Source: Arcicella sp034931005
GTDB taxonomy: Bacteria > Bacteroidota > Bacteroidia > Cytophagales > Spirosomataceae
DNA: 64,000 bases
Direction: 5' to 3'
Assembly: GCF_034931005.1 (NCBI RefSeq)
Contig: NZ_JAYGIN010000014.1
Span: 124,001 to 188,000 of the forward strand
Shown here: piece after piece, positions 17,607 through 26,095 of the stretch
Position numbering within the stretch: the stretch's first letter is position 1
How the letters are laid out: each line of letters begins with the position of its first letter
The notes under the pieces: generated by a model
The model's input: only the letters and a program-made list of their open reading frames with translations
Told to the model about the DNA's origin: nothing
Databases searched by the model: none
Position numbers and translations under genes: made by a program

Positions 17607-18341
17607 ATGAAAATTACAAAATTTGTTGCTTCAGCGTTTATTGTTTTGGCAACTTCTGCTGCTTCTTTTGCTCAAAATGTTGATGAAATTGTAACAAAAC
17701 ACATTGAAGCAATGGGTGGTGCAGATAAATGGAAGACCGTAAAAAGTATGCAGATGAATAATAAATTCTCTGTGCAAGGTATGGATATCGAAAGCAAAAC
17801 TACAATTGTTGCAGGTAAAAGTTTGAGAACTGAAGTTTCTGTAATGGGACAAGATATTATAACAGCAGTTGACGGAGAAACAGGTTGGATGCAACGCCCA
17901 GCAATGATGGGTGGAACAGGTGAACCAGAAGATATGCCAGGGGCATTAATTAAAGAAACCCTCAAGCAAACAAATTTAGGAGGTTCTTTACTCAACTACA
18001 AAGAAAAAGGAGCTACTCTTGAATTGGTTGGAAAAGAAAAATTAGACGGAGCAGACGTTTATCACTTGAAATTGGTTGAAAAAAATGGCGATATTACGAA
18101 CTTATTTATTTCGGCATCAACTTATTATACGTTAAAGTCCGCAGGAAAAAGAAATGTTCAAGGACAAGATATTGATGCTGAGGTTAATTTTTCAAACTTT
18201 AAGCAAATTGATGGTTTGACATTCCCTTTTACAATGGAAACGCCAAGCCCAATGGGTGGAACAATGACGATTGAAACAGAATCAATCAAATTGAACCCAA
18301 CAGTTGACGAAACTATTTTTAAGAAACCTGGTAAAAAATAA
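17607..18341 (+). CDS. Periplasmic outer-membrane-lipoprotein-sorting-like protein (LolA-type fold)
   Basis: 244 residues with a signal peptide (FVASAFIVLATSAASFAQ). The mature part starts VDEIVTKHIEAMGGADKWKTVKSM, the opening common to Bacteroidota 'outer membrane lipoprotein-sorting' proteins. Beta-rich repeats follow and the protein ends FPFTMETPSPMGG...TVDETIFKKP. It probably binds hydrophobic material in the periplasm, but it is not the true LolA by sequence alone. Internal spacing of 'MGGxxM' segments gives a methionine-rich stretch (about 88-112). A strong terminator follows. Confidence 0.75.
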   Translation: MKITKFVASAFIVLATSAASFAQNVDEIVTKHIEAMGGADKWKTVKSMQMNNKFSVQGMDIESKTTIVAGKSLRTEVSVMGQDIITAVDGETGWMQRPAMMGGTGEPEDMPGALIKETLKQTNLGGSLLNYKEKGATLELVGKEKLDGADVYHLKLVEKNGDITNLFISASTYYTLKSAGKRNVQGQDIDAEVNFSNFKQIDGLTFPFTMETPSPMGGTMTIETESIKLNPTVDETIFKKPGKK

Positions 18342-18372
18342 GTAAATATCAATTTTCTATTTCAAATAAATG

Positions 18373-18410
18373 AAAAACCCTGCAAGCATTTTAGTGTTTG
18401 CAGGGTTTTT
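18373..18410 (+). terminator. Strong rho-independent terminator
   Basis: A 13-bp perfect stem (18373-18385 with 18398-18410) ending in TTTTT lies 31 bp after the LolA-like gene. Because it lies inside an upstream extension of the pyrD frame, it also argues for the later pyrD start. Confidence 0.92.
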
Positions 18411-18425
18411 CATTTTTGGTTTTCG

Positions 18426-18433
18426 TAAATTTG
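18426..18433 (+). promoter_or_regulatory. Candidate pyrD promoter -7 box
   Basis: TAAATTTG is a perfect TAnnTTTG match, just after the terminator and 60 bp before the pyrD ATG. Confidence 0.45.
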
Positions 18434-18492
18434 TAACTCAATCATTTATAACAGAGTTTTGGTATAATTTCACAACTCTATTTTCTAAAAAA

Positions 18493-19518
18493 ATGTACAA
18501 ATACATTCTCCAACCCCTTCTGTTTAAGCTTGATGCTGAAAAAGCTCATTATGTTACTTTCGACTTAATTAAGTTTTTATTCAAAATTCCGTTTGTTCCG
18601 CAAATATTTAGAGCCATTTATCATTACGAACATCCAAGTTTAGAACGTGAAGTTTTTGGACTAAAGTTTAAAAATCCAGTAGGTTTAGCCGCAGGTTTTG
18701 ATAAAAATGCCTTGATGATTGATGAATTTTCAAATTTAGGTTTTGGCTTTATCGAAATCGGAACGCTTACACCAAAAGGTCAACCAGGAAATGACAAACC
18801 ACGTCTTTTTAGACTAAAACCTGACCAAGCTATTATCAACCGAATGGGCTTTAATAATGACGGTGTAAAGGTAGCAGTAGAAAAATTGAAAGCACGGAAT
18901 AGTAATATTTTGGTAGGTGGAAATATTGGTAAAAATAAAGTAACGCCCAACGAAAACGCAGTGGATGATTATTTAATCTGTTTTCACGAGTTGTTTGATT
19001 ACGTAGATTATTTTGTAGTCAATGTAAGTTCACCAAATACACCAAATTTGAGAGCTTTACAAGAAAAAGAGCCTTTGAAGAATCTTCTGCAAACCCTTCA
19101 AAATGAGAATATAAAGAAGGTGAAGCAAAAGCCAATTTTGCTTAAAATTGCTCCAGATTTAACGGAGTCTCAATTAGACGACATTGTTGAAATAGTACAA
19201 GAAACAAAAATTGCGGGAGTTATTGCAACTAACACAACAATTTCGAGAGAAGGCCTAAAATCTGACCAAAATTTAGTGCAAGAAATGGGTGGATTAAGTG
19301 GAAAGCCAGTTACCAAACGTTCAACAGAAGTGATTAAATATTTGTCAGAAAAATCGAATAAATCATTCCCAATTATTGGCGTAGGAGGGATTCATACGGC
19401 AGAAGATGCGATTGAAAAACTAAAAGCGGGAGCGTCGTTAGTTCAGATTTACACAGGATTTATTTACGCTGGTCCTTCGTTAGCGAGTGATATTAATAAG
19501 GCATTGGTAAGAGGATAA
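18493..19518 (+). CDS. pyrD: Dihydroorotate dehydrogenase (quinone), class 2
   Basis: Oxidises dihydroorotate to orotate in pyrimidine synthesis, passing electrons to membrane quinone through FMN. 341 residues from ATG 18493. An earlier in-frame ATG at 18370 would run through a terminator and promoter, so it is rejected. The N-terminal helical membrane-association region (LLFKLDAEKAHYVTFDLIKFL) marks class 2. Also present are NPVGLAAGFDKNA, NRMGFNNDGV, the serine base region VNVSSPNTPNL, ATNTTISREGL and PIIGVGGIHTAEDA (phosphate binding). It ends in front of a 39-bp minisatellite. Confidence 0.96.
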   Translation: MYKYILQPLLFKLDAEKAHYVTFDLIKFLFKIPFVPQIFRAIYHYEHPSLEREVFGLKFKNPVGLAAGFDKNALMIDEFSNLGFGFIEIGTLTPKGQPGNDKPRLFRLKPDQAIINRMGFNNDGVKVAVEKLKARNSNILVGGNIGKNKVTPNENAVDDYLICFHELFDYVDYFVVNVSSPNTPNLRALQEKEPLKNLLQTLQNENIKKVKQKPILLKIAPDLTESQLDDIVEIVQETKIAGVIATNTTISREGLKSDQNLVQEMGGLSGKPVTKRSTEVIKYLSEKSNKSFPIIGVGGIHTAEDAIEKLKAGASLVQIYTGFIYAGPSLASDINKALVRG

Positions 19519-19535
19519 TTAATTTATTCTTGGTA

Positions 19536-19557
19536 GAGACAAGGCACAGCCTTGTCT
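19536..19557. repeat. Palindrome at the head of the minisatellite
   Basis: gagacaaggc-aca-gccttgtctc is a 10-bp perfect inverted repeat. Its right half is the first bases of the 39-bp repeat unit, so the array probably grew from this palindrome. It may terminate pyrD. Confidence 0.7.
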
Positions 19558-19900
19558 CCATTTTAAAAATCCTCACTACAATTAATTGCCTTGTCTCCAT
19601 TTTAAAAATCCTCACTACAATTAATTGCCTTGTCTCCATTTTAAAAATCCTCACTACAATTAATTGCCTTGTCTCCATTTTAAAAACCATCACTACAATT
19701 AATTGCCTTGTCTCCATTTTAAAAATCCTCACTACAATTAATTGCCTTGTCTCCATTTTTAACAATCCTCATCTACAATTAATTGCCTTGTCTCCATTTT
19801 AACAATCCTCACTACAATTAATTGCCTTGTCTCCATTTTAACAATCCTCATCTACAATTAATTATTTTTAAAATCCTCTACAATTAATTGCCTTGTCTTC
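19550..19900. repeat. 39-bp tandem repeat (minisatellite), about 8 copies
   Basis: Unit starts at 19550, 19589, 19628, 19667, 19706, 19745, 19786 and 19825; then a truncated copy and a diverged copy at about 19888. The first five units are 39 bp and nearly identical; later ones are 39-41 bp with small indels. There are no variable spacers, so it is not CRISPR. Because 39 is divisible by three, both strands show long open frames with a 13-residue period; these are artefacts. It lies between convergent pyrD and the glycosyltransferase gene, whose last codons run into its decayed end. Confidence 0.95.
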
Positions 19901-20879
19901 ATTTTTTAAAATTATCAATAAAATTGATTGCCTTCCAAGCTGCTTTTTCAATCAATCTAAACACGATATTCTTCTCTTTTTTGGGTGGATTGTATTTTCC
20001 GTAAGCAGGAATTACGTTCTTGAAAAACTGATAATGATTCTTCAATAAAGCCGAATTATAAGTTTTGAATAAACTCTTTAATACAGGGTAATTGCTTGTT
20101 TTTGAGGTTTTTATATGTCTCGAAAGTAATTCTGGTTTTTCTGGACTATAACCGCTAAAATGGAAAAATAGTAGATTTTCTTTTCCGTTCATCACATACT
20201 TCCCATCGACAAATTCTACTTTTCTTTCATGTAAATTCCAGTAAGCAAGGTTATATGCAGGGCTATATTCTATCAGAACTTTTTCGTAAAAAACAGGAGC
20301 AAAGTTGACGCATAATTGGTCAATTCCCATGCCATTACAGAAATCATAATAACCGTAATCTTTCAAATGAGTCTTCCACCAATTCAAAAATTTGAAGGTG
20401 TTTTCTGAACGCTTCATTCCCACAAATCCCGTATTGTAAAGTCCAGCGTTGAGGAATTGTTTTTCATTCCATTGTTCCTGTAAATCAATGGGTTGCGTAA
20501 TGTGTGGTGTAAGAATAATATCAAAAGTATCTAAGTTTTTGATGATAGGCTCAACACTTTCTAATACCCACAAATCGGTATCGAAATATATTAGTTTATC
20601 TAAATCAGGATATTTTTCAAAGAGATAAAGCCCAAAAATAGGTTTGCAAGCCGTTGCGACTTCCATCACGGTATATTCACCTTTGAATCCTGCTAAATTA
20701 ACCTCTTGAACTTCCGAAATTGGAATTATTTTGTACGGAATCTCAAAATCTGTTACAGGAATTTCGTCCACCAAACCAATCATTAATTCATAATCAGGAT
20801 TTGATTTTTGTAAAGATTCGCCCATTGTGAGGGCTTGATACAAATAATTTGCCGTACAGACTGTGTATATTAATTTCAT
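19899..20879 (-). CDS. Glycosyltransferase, GT8-like fold
   Basis: 326 residues, cytosolic. The opening MKLIYTVCTANYLYQALTMG and YFDTDLWV (DxD metal/nucleotide-sugar site, near residue 100) are typical of GT-A enzymes close to GT8. Further on come NTGFVGMK and MGIDQLCVNF, also seen in that group. It probably transfers a sugar to a surface glycan. Its start is 12 bp past the end of the GT2 gene on the same strand, so the two form an operon of surface-polysaccharide enzymes. The 3' end reaches the minisatellite. Confidence 0.82.
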   Translation of the reverse strand: MKLIYTVCTANYLYQALTMGESLQKSNPDYELMIGLVDEIPVTDFEIPYKIIPISEVQEVNLAGFKGEYTVMEVATACKPIFGLYLFEKYPDLDKLIYFDTDLWVLESVEPIIKNLDTFDIILTPHITQPIDLQEQWNEKQFLNAGLYNTGFVGMKRSENTFKFLNWWKTHLKDYGYYDFCNGMGIDQLCVNFAPVFYEKVLIEYSPAYNLAYWNLHERKVEFVDGKYVMNGKENLLFFHFSGYSPEKPELLSRHIKTSKTSNYPVLKSLFKTYNSALLKNHYQFFKNVIPAYGKYNPPKKEKNIVFRLIEKAAWKAINFIDNFKK

Positions 20880-20891
20880 TCTATATTTTTT

Positions 20892-21983
20892 CTACTCTAA
20901 TAAATCACCAATTGCCGCTACAAAAGGAGCTTTCCAAGAAGCTTCTTGGTCTTTATAAAGATGATAATCGCCTGATAATAATAACTTTAGCACAGGAAAT
21001 AGTCGGGCTAAATGAAAAGGAGAAAGTGACCCACGAACTTCGAAGAAATTGATAATTCGGTCTAATTGCTTGAAATTAGGATTATTTTCGTCAATTCTTT
21101 CCGTTAAGGCTTTTTTCAAAGTACAAAAATAGTCGCTTTTTGCTAAGAATGGGGCAAGTTTTTCGGCTCTTGGTCGAGAAAATCTGTCTTTTAGACTAAT
21201 TGCTTTGCCACTTTCTTTCGGACGAGTACCAATTTGTTGAAAACTATGCTGACGATAAGAGATTAAACGTTCTTCAATAATGCCAATTTTATCCAACATT
21301 GCCGCCATTATCGTAATCCAATTATCATGAATCATTTCGGGAATATGCATTGGAAAAGGAATGATTTTTTCAATTAATTCTTTCCTAAAACCCATCATAC
21401 AACCCGCTGAACGATTTCCAGCCAATAGTATTTCGATTTCCTGTCCATTTTTCCATTGTTGCCTTTGCCATTCATGAAAACGTACAACTGACCAAAAGTT
21501 ATTTCCAAGACTTTCACCTTTTTCATCAACCAATTCGGCATCAGAAAAAACGGCTACTTTATCAGTATTGTTTTGGAAATATTGGTGGATTTTAGCCAAT
21601 TTATCAGCATGCCACAAATCGTCTTGGTCGCACATCAAGATAATATCTCCTGAACAAATTGAGATAGCTCGCTCAAAATTCTTGGTAACTTTTAAGGAAG
21701 TATCATTTTTGAAAAATTTGATATTTAGTACATTCTCAAATTCTTTGATAATTTCAGAAGTGTTATCTGTCGAGCAGTCATCAGTAATAATTACCTCAGT
21801 TGGCAATAAAGTTTGATTGGCTAAACTTTGAAGTTGCTCTCGTAAAAATCGAGAACCATTGTATGTACAGAGGGCAATAGATATGGTTTGCAAAAGAGGT
21901 AATTTTAATGGTCTATTATTCTCCCAAATGTTAAAATAATGTTTAAAATATTTAAAATACGATTCTGGAGAATCGTGGTACAT
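20892..21983 (-). CDS. Glycosyltransferase family 2
   Basis: Inverting GT-A glycosyltransferase: TISIALCTYNGSRFLREQL, EVIITDDCSTDNTSEII, CDQDDLWH (DxD) and GCMMGFRKE. The frame is open further up, but the upstream part (VRFPLEP) is the tRNA-Arg gene read backwards, so starts above 21983 are wrong. ATG 21983 puts codons 2-8 on the dispersed 18-bp palindrome. TTG at 21893, giving MQTISIALCTYNG, is at least as likely and matches the normal start of the family. It forms an operon with the GT8-like gene. Products of the pair are probably O-antigen or capsule sugars (inference). Confidence 0.85.
   Translation of the reverse strand: MYHDSPESYFKYFKHYFNIWENNRPLKLPLLQTISIALCTYNGSRFLREQLQSLANQTLLPTEVIITDDCSTDNTSEIIKEFENVLNIKFFKNDTSLKVTKNFERAISICSGDIILMCDQDDLWHADKLAKIHQYFQNNTDKVAVFSDAELVDEKGESLGNNFWSVVRFHEWQRQQWKNGQEIEILLAGNRSAGCMMGFRKELIEKIIPFPMHIPEMIHDNWITIMAAMLDKIGIIEERLISYRQHSFQQIGTRPKESGKAISLKDRFSRPRAEKLAPFLAKSDYFCTLKKALTERIDENNPNFKQLDRIINFFEVRGSLSPFHLARLFPVLKLLLSGDYHLYKDQEASWKAPFVAAIGDLLE
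21959..21983. repeat. Third copy of the acgattct..agaatcgt palindrome
   Basis: 18 bp identical to 2364-2381, and the following bases (ggtacat) match as well apart from one base. It lies just upstream of tRNA-Arg in plus coordinates and may overlap the start of the GT2 gene. Confidence 0.8.
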
Positions 21984-21990
21984 AAAAAGT

Positions 21991-22061
21991 GGCTCCAGCG
22001 GGAATCGAACCCACATCGAACGTTTAGGAAACGCCTATTCTATCCGTTGAACTATGGTGCC
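21991..22061 (-). tRNA. tRNA-Arg (anticodon CCU)
   Basis: Reading minus from 22061: GGCACCA acceptor arm, D-arm AGTTCAACGGATAGAAT, anticodon arm GGCGT-TTCCTAA-ACGTT (loop TTCCTAA, anticodon CCU for AGG codons), T-arm with GGTTCGATTCC, and the 3' arm TGGAGCC. One A-A mismatch lies at acceptor pair 4; all other stems pair. The CCA is not encoded. Confidence 0.88.
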
Positions 22062-22095
22062 TTTTCAGTAAACAGTTATCAGTTAACAGTAATTT

Positions 22096-22186
22096 GAGAA
22101 TCGAAGCGGAACGCCGCTCGCTCGCATCAAACGTTTAGGAAATGTTCCGTTGTGGAGCAATATTCTATCCGTTGAACTATGGTGCC
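22096..22186 (-). pseudogene. Broken second copy of tRNA-Arg(CCU)
   Basis: Reading minus from 22186, the first 26 bases equal the intact tRNA. An extra 18 bases then precede the TTTCCTAAACGTT anticodon part, and an extra 19 bases follow before TTCGATTCTC. The two inserts contain complementary CGGAAC and GTTCCG. The 3' acceptor half is missing. The flanking DNA after both copies (cttttcagtaaacagttatc...) is the same, showing a tandem duplication of about 125 bp. Confidence 0.8.
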
Positions 22187-22320
22187 TTTTCAGTAAACAG
22201 TTATCAGTTAACAGTTAACAGTAACTATTTGCCAGTAATTTTAGAATACAAATTTCTTGAAAACTTGTTTAAAATCAAATACATAAAGAGAACTCTTCTT
22301 TCAAGGTTTCTGTTTTCGAT

Positions 22321-22369
22321 AACTGATAACTGATAACTGATAACTGATAACTGATAACTGATAACTGAT
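22321..22369. repeat. Perfect heptamer array (aactgat) x7
   Basis: Seven exact copies of a 7-mer end 1 bp before the hflX stop codon. Related copies flank the tRNA duplication (22066-22090, 22192-22222), precede leuS and follow both pyc 3' ends. It resembles the short tandemly repeated repetitive elements known from cyanobacteria. Confidence 0.95.
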
Positions 22370-22370
22370 A

Positions 22371-23621
22371 TTACTGATTATTAGTAACTGAAAACTCTTC
22401 TTCATTCAGCCAGTTAGGAAAAATCTGAATGTGTCTGTCTTTTACCAATGCTAAAATCGCATCTCTTAACTCGTCGATATTTTCCTTTTGTTCTGCCGAA
22501 ATAAAAACAGTTGTTGGTTGTGGTAAATTCATAAACGAATTTTTCAAAAACTCCGTAACTTTTTGAATTCTGATTTGCTGATTTACAGGTTCATCGCCCG
22601 AGCCAATTTGCCAATCATGAATTTCAACTTCTTCGGTCGAATATAAGTCTATCTTGTTGAAAACCAATATAGTAGGTTTGTCTGCTGCACCAATATCAGC
22701 TAAGGTTGAGTTTACTACATCAATATGTTCTTGATAATTTGGATGTGAAATATCAACAACATGGAGTAAAATATCTGCTTCTCTAACTTCATCTAACGTC
22801 GATTTGAAAGACTCAATTAACATGGTAGGTAATTTACGAATAAATCCCACGGTATCAGAAAGTAAAAATGGAATCGTCTCGAAAGTTACTTTTCTAACTG
22901 TTGCATCTACCGTTGCGAAGAGTTTATTTTCTGCAAAAACATCCGCCTTTGCTAATCTTCTCATCAAGGTAGATTTGCCCACGTTGGTATAACCCACTAA
23001 GGAAACACGCACCATTTTGTCACGGTTTTTACGTTGTGTAAATGCCTGTTTATCAATCTGTTTCAACTTTTCTTTCAAGAATGAAATACGGTCATTTGCA
23101 ATACGACGGTCAGTTTCCAATTCCTTTTCACCTGGTCCACGCATACCCACACCACCACGTTGTTTGGAAAGGTGCGACCACATTCGGGTTAATCTTGGTA
23201 AAATGTATTGTTGTTGAGCCAACTCCACTTGTGTACGAGCTTGTACCGTTTGGGCTCTCATCGCAAAGATGTTGAGAATCAGTAAGCTACGGTCAAGAAT
23301 TTTGACTTCTTTTTGAAATTTAGCGAATTCTGTTTCAATATTTCTGATTTGAATCGGGGATAAATCGTCATCAAAAATGACCATATCTACATCTTGGTCG
23401 ATTACAAAAGCAATAATATCCTGTAATTTTCCCTTTCCAACATACGTTCTATTTTCTGGCTTTTCTAATTTTTGAGTAAAAGTATAAAGCGTTTCAATTT
23501 GTGAAGTATCGGCAAGGAAAGCTAATTCGTCTAAATATTCTTTAGTTTGTTCTGCGGTTTGTTTCTGTGTTTGTACAGCTACCAACACCGCTGTTTCTTT
23601 TTGTTCTTCTGTACTGTGCAT
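22371..23621 (-). CDS. hflX: GTPase HflX
   Basis: Ribosome-associated GTPase that splits stalled or stressed ribosomes. 416 residues. The N-terminal HflX domain holds YVGKGKLQDI (60-69); the signature GGVGMRGPGEKELETDRR is at 156-173. G-domain: GYTNVGKST (210-218), DTVGFIRKLP (G3) and FNKIDL (G4). The C-terminal tail ends in VTNNQ, encoded by DNA that merges into the heptamer repeat array, so the last few residues are probably repeat-derived. It lies 169 bp downstream of the AAA/M41 protease gene on the same strand. Confidence 0.96.
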   Translation of the reverse strand: MHSTEEQKETAVLVAVQTQKQTAEQTKEYLDELAFLADTSQIETLYTFTQKLEKPENRTYVGKGKLQDIIAFVIDQDVDMVIFDDDLSPIQIRNIETEFAKFQKEVKILDRSLLILNIFAMRAQTVQARTQVELAQQQYILPRLTRMWSHLSKQRGGVGMRGPGEKELETDRRIANDRISFLKEKLKQIDKQAFTQRKNRDKMVRVSLVGYTNVGKSTLMRRLAKADVFAENKLFATVDATVRKVTFETIPFLLSDTVGFIRKLPTMLIESFKSTLDEVREADILLHVVDISHPNYQEHIDVVNSTLADIGAADKPTILVFNKIDLYSTEEVEIHDWQIGSGDEPVNQQIRIQKVTEFLKNSFMNLPQPTTVFISAEQKENIDELRDAILALVKDRHIQIFPNWLNEEEFSVTNNQ

Positions 23622-23790
23622 ATAATTGTAGCTATTTGTTTTAGAACACTTAGCTCTGATTTTTGGTAAACGATTACTGAAAATAATCTTCAGTATAAAA
23701 CATATTTTTGTAAAATAACCTTTATCTATCTAAAAAGTTAAGTTTTGACTTTGATATTATATATTCATGATTTCTAATGTGTTTAAGCTT

Positions 23791-25719
23791 TTACGACTGA
23801 TTCAAAATCCCCTCATAATTGGCTAAATGCAAATAATTCTCTTCCTTTACTTCAAATTTATGACCAAATTGCTCGGCGATTTTTACAACTTCCACAGGTT
23901 TTAAACTGCCTTTTTGAGCTAATTCTTTGGATAAGAAAACCAAAAAATCTTGGTTTTTTTCTAAGAGTTCTTTCGTTTCGTTCGTCAAATCTCTAATCAT
24001 TCTTTCAATAGCCCAATCTGTTACGCTCAAATCCATGCTATAAGGTCCAGAATGTGCATAATAGGCTTGATAATTTTTATCGAAACCGTATTTGCGAATG
24101 TATTCCATTATCATGGAAGTGGCTTCTTCACGGTCGAATGAGCGAGAAATAGTCGCTTTTTCTTCGCCAAAAATCATTTCCTCTGCAATTCCTCCTGCTA
24201 AAAATATCTTAATTTTATTGATGATATTTTCTTTAGACAAATGAATTAAATGCGGAAAGGCAAATCCTTGTGCATAACGTGAGGCAACTCTTGATTTCAA
24301 TTGAAGAGGAGCGAGTCCTAACAAAATTCCGTAAGCAATAGCGTGACCAGATTCATGAACGGCAATATTTGCCACCATATCGGGTGAATTATCTTGACGA
24401 ATTTGGTCGATTTTACCAACGTAATCTAATTCAATAGTCTTTTTGCCAGCTAATTGTGCGACAATTTTCTTTCTGTCAAAATCATAGTCCATTGCAATGT
24501 GCATGAGATTTCCCATGAAAGCTTCAAACAATAATTTTGATAAATTGGCTTCAACAATATCAGTTATACTCGAAAAAACAGGACGAACTCCTTGTACTGG
24601 AAATACACCGTTTTGATAAATTAATTGATTAAGATTTCCCGTAATTTCTATATCAATACCAAAATGTTCTTTGTTCTTTTTGACAATTTTGAGAATTTCT
24701 TCTTTAATTAAATTTTCAAAATCTCCTTTTCGTAAAGACTTATAAATCAGGTGAATATTGCCAAAACGAGCTACTTGTTCGGGTTTGAATTTCCGAGAAA
24801 GGGCATTTTTTATATCAACAATTGTAATTTTTTCGGTATAAGCTCTAAAAATATCGGCTTCAATGTCGGTTTCGCCCGTTTCATTTGCCATTGAATAGGC
24901 TTCGTCCAAATTTCCAGAGATGATAATCAGGGTTTTCGCATGATTGATGGGTTCATAAACCTTCTTTTTCTCACGAGTTTGTTGCATCATCATCAGGACA
25001 TCTTCCTCACGCATTTCCGCAATTTCTGATACACTTTCTTTTAAATCAAAAATCTTTTTCAAACTTTGAGCTTCCCAAACGCCAACGGTTGCTTCTTCTT
25101 CGTCATAATTCCCACCCATCGGATTCATCGGGTCGGGTGGCATTGGTGGGGCATCTTTTAGCTTTTGCTTCCGTTTTTGTCGTTGCATTGCTGCATACAA
25201 ATAACGTTGAAGATAGTCGTCAATGGATTCTTTGGCATCTCGTTTTGCCAATTTTCCATCAGATAATAATTCCCAAAAATCTTGGAAACGAGTATTTAAA
25301 AGCGGTTTTCCTTCTGAATCTATTGTATAAAAACGCTGAATTTCATCAAATAAAACGATAGCTGGTTTAGCATCATTTACACCATTCGTTTCTAAAATGG
25401 AAGAAACATTACTATTCCAAGTGCTTTCGCCATTTGAAAGTTCAACTTCTACAAATCGGTCTTGATATTCTAATTTTGAAACCAACTTTCGGATTAAATC
25501 CGTTTTTCCAACACCTGTCATTCCCCACAAATTGACAATAATGGGGCGGGTCAGAATTTCAGGCATCAAATACCAAATTTGTATATAATCAACTAACTCG
25601 TCAATGATGTAGTCGATACCGATAAATTCACGTTTCAACTCTGTCTTAATGGTTTCAAGACGTTGTTTTTTTGTGTTTATCTCTTCGAGATTTATATTTA
25701 TTTTAGGTTGAATTGACAT
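23791..25719 (-). CDS. Soluble AAA+ (Clp-type) ATPase fused to an FtsH-type M41 zinc peptidase
   Basis: 642 residues, no signal peptide or membrane helix, so cytosolic. Residues about 25-400 are an AAA+ module: Walker A GMTGVGKT (66-73), Walker B IVLFDE (121-126), sensor-1 IIISGN (265-270), an arginine-finger candidate in VARFG (R318) and sensor-2 GVRP (R379). The order and the 'GxRP...I' helix look like the Clp/HSP100 branch, not FtsH. Residues about 440-642 are an M41 peptidase: HESGH (455-459) and the third ligand D529 in SFDREEAT, aligned to FtsH NDLQRAT; LAGGIAEEMIFGEE matches FtsH LGGRAAEELVFGE. All zinc ligands are present. A low-complexity insert (QKRKQKLKDAPPMPPDP, 181-197) interrupts the ATPase. 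An ATP-dependent protease of unusual build. Confidence 0.85.
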   Translation of the reverse strand: MSIQPKININLEEINTKKQRLETIKTELKREFIGIDYIIDELVDYIQIWYLMPEILTRPIIVNLWGMTGVGKTDLIRKLVSKLEYQDRFVEVELSNGESTWNSNVSSILETNGVNDAKPAIVLFDEIQRFYTIDSEGKPLLNTRFQDFWELLSDGKLAKRDAKESIDDYLQRYLYAAMQRQKRKQKLKDAPPMPPDPMNPMGGNYDEEEATVGVWEAQSLKKIFDLKESVSEIAEMREEDVLMMMQQTREKKKVYEPINHAKTLIIISGNLDEAYSMANETGETDIEADIFRAYTEKITIVDIKNALSRKFKPEQVARFGNIHLIYKSLRKGDFENLIKEEILKIVKKNKEHFGIDIEITGNLNQLIYQNGVFPVQGVRPVFSSITDIVEANLSKLLFEAFMGNLMHIAMDYDFDRKKIVAQLAGKKTIELDYVGKIDQIRQDNSPDMVANIAVHESGHAIAYGILLGLAPLQLKSRVASRYAQGFAFPHLIHLSKENIINKIKIFLAGGIAEEMIFGEEKATISRSFDREEATSMIMEYIRKYGFDKNYQAYYAHSGPYSMDLSVTDWAIERMIRDLTNETKELLEKNQDFLVFLSKELAQKGSLKPVEVVKIAEQFGHKFEVKEENYLHLANYEGILNQS

Positions 25720-26095
25720 TTTTTTCTGAATGTGAGTGGTTATTAATTGATGGTTTGATAGAAGTATGAAAATTATTCTAACAGATTAATAACCAGTCAT
25801 GATATTAAATATTATTAGGATATACACGCAAAAGCACAAATGTATTTACTCAAAAATACATATAATGATTTTATGTTTATGAAATACGCCAATAAAATGT
25901 ATGAGAAATTGATAATAAATTGATTTGCCCATCGGGGGCTTGTCCATGATTTGGATTTTGCAGAAACCGAGAGGAGCTTTTTAGCAGAAAGTATGTCTTA
26001 ACTTCATGATTACTATGGCTTTGTGCTGCCGTTTAAATTTTGGTGGTGCAAAGATGTGAGTAATTTCTGGGAAATGCAAATTTTGTAGATAACCG
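25720..26095. other. Gene-free stretch upstream of the AAA/M41 gene
   Basis: About 375 bp with no gene, RNA or repeat recognised. It must hold the promoter of the protease gene, but no convincing TAnnTTTG box was found on the minus strand. Confidence 0.4.

Noticed and set aside
18370..18492. Earlier pyrD start
   Set aside because: It would translate a strong terminator and a TAnnTTTG box; the later ATG gives the normal class 2 N-terminus.
19550..19900. The regular 39-bp repeat as a CRISPR array, and the two 90-residue open frames through it as genes
   Set aside because: Units are contiguous with no variable spacers and there are no cas genes. The open frames on both strands exist because 39 is a multiple of three and the unit has no stop in those frames.
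21984..22016. N-terminal extension of the GT2 protein beginning MWVRFPLEP
   Set aside because: VRFPLEP is the antisense translation of the tRNA-Arg T-arm, so this part is tRNA gene and not protein.
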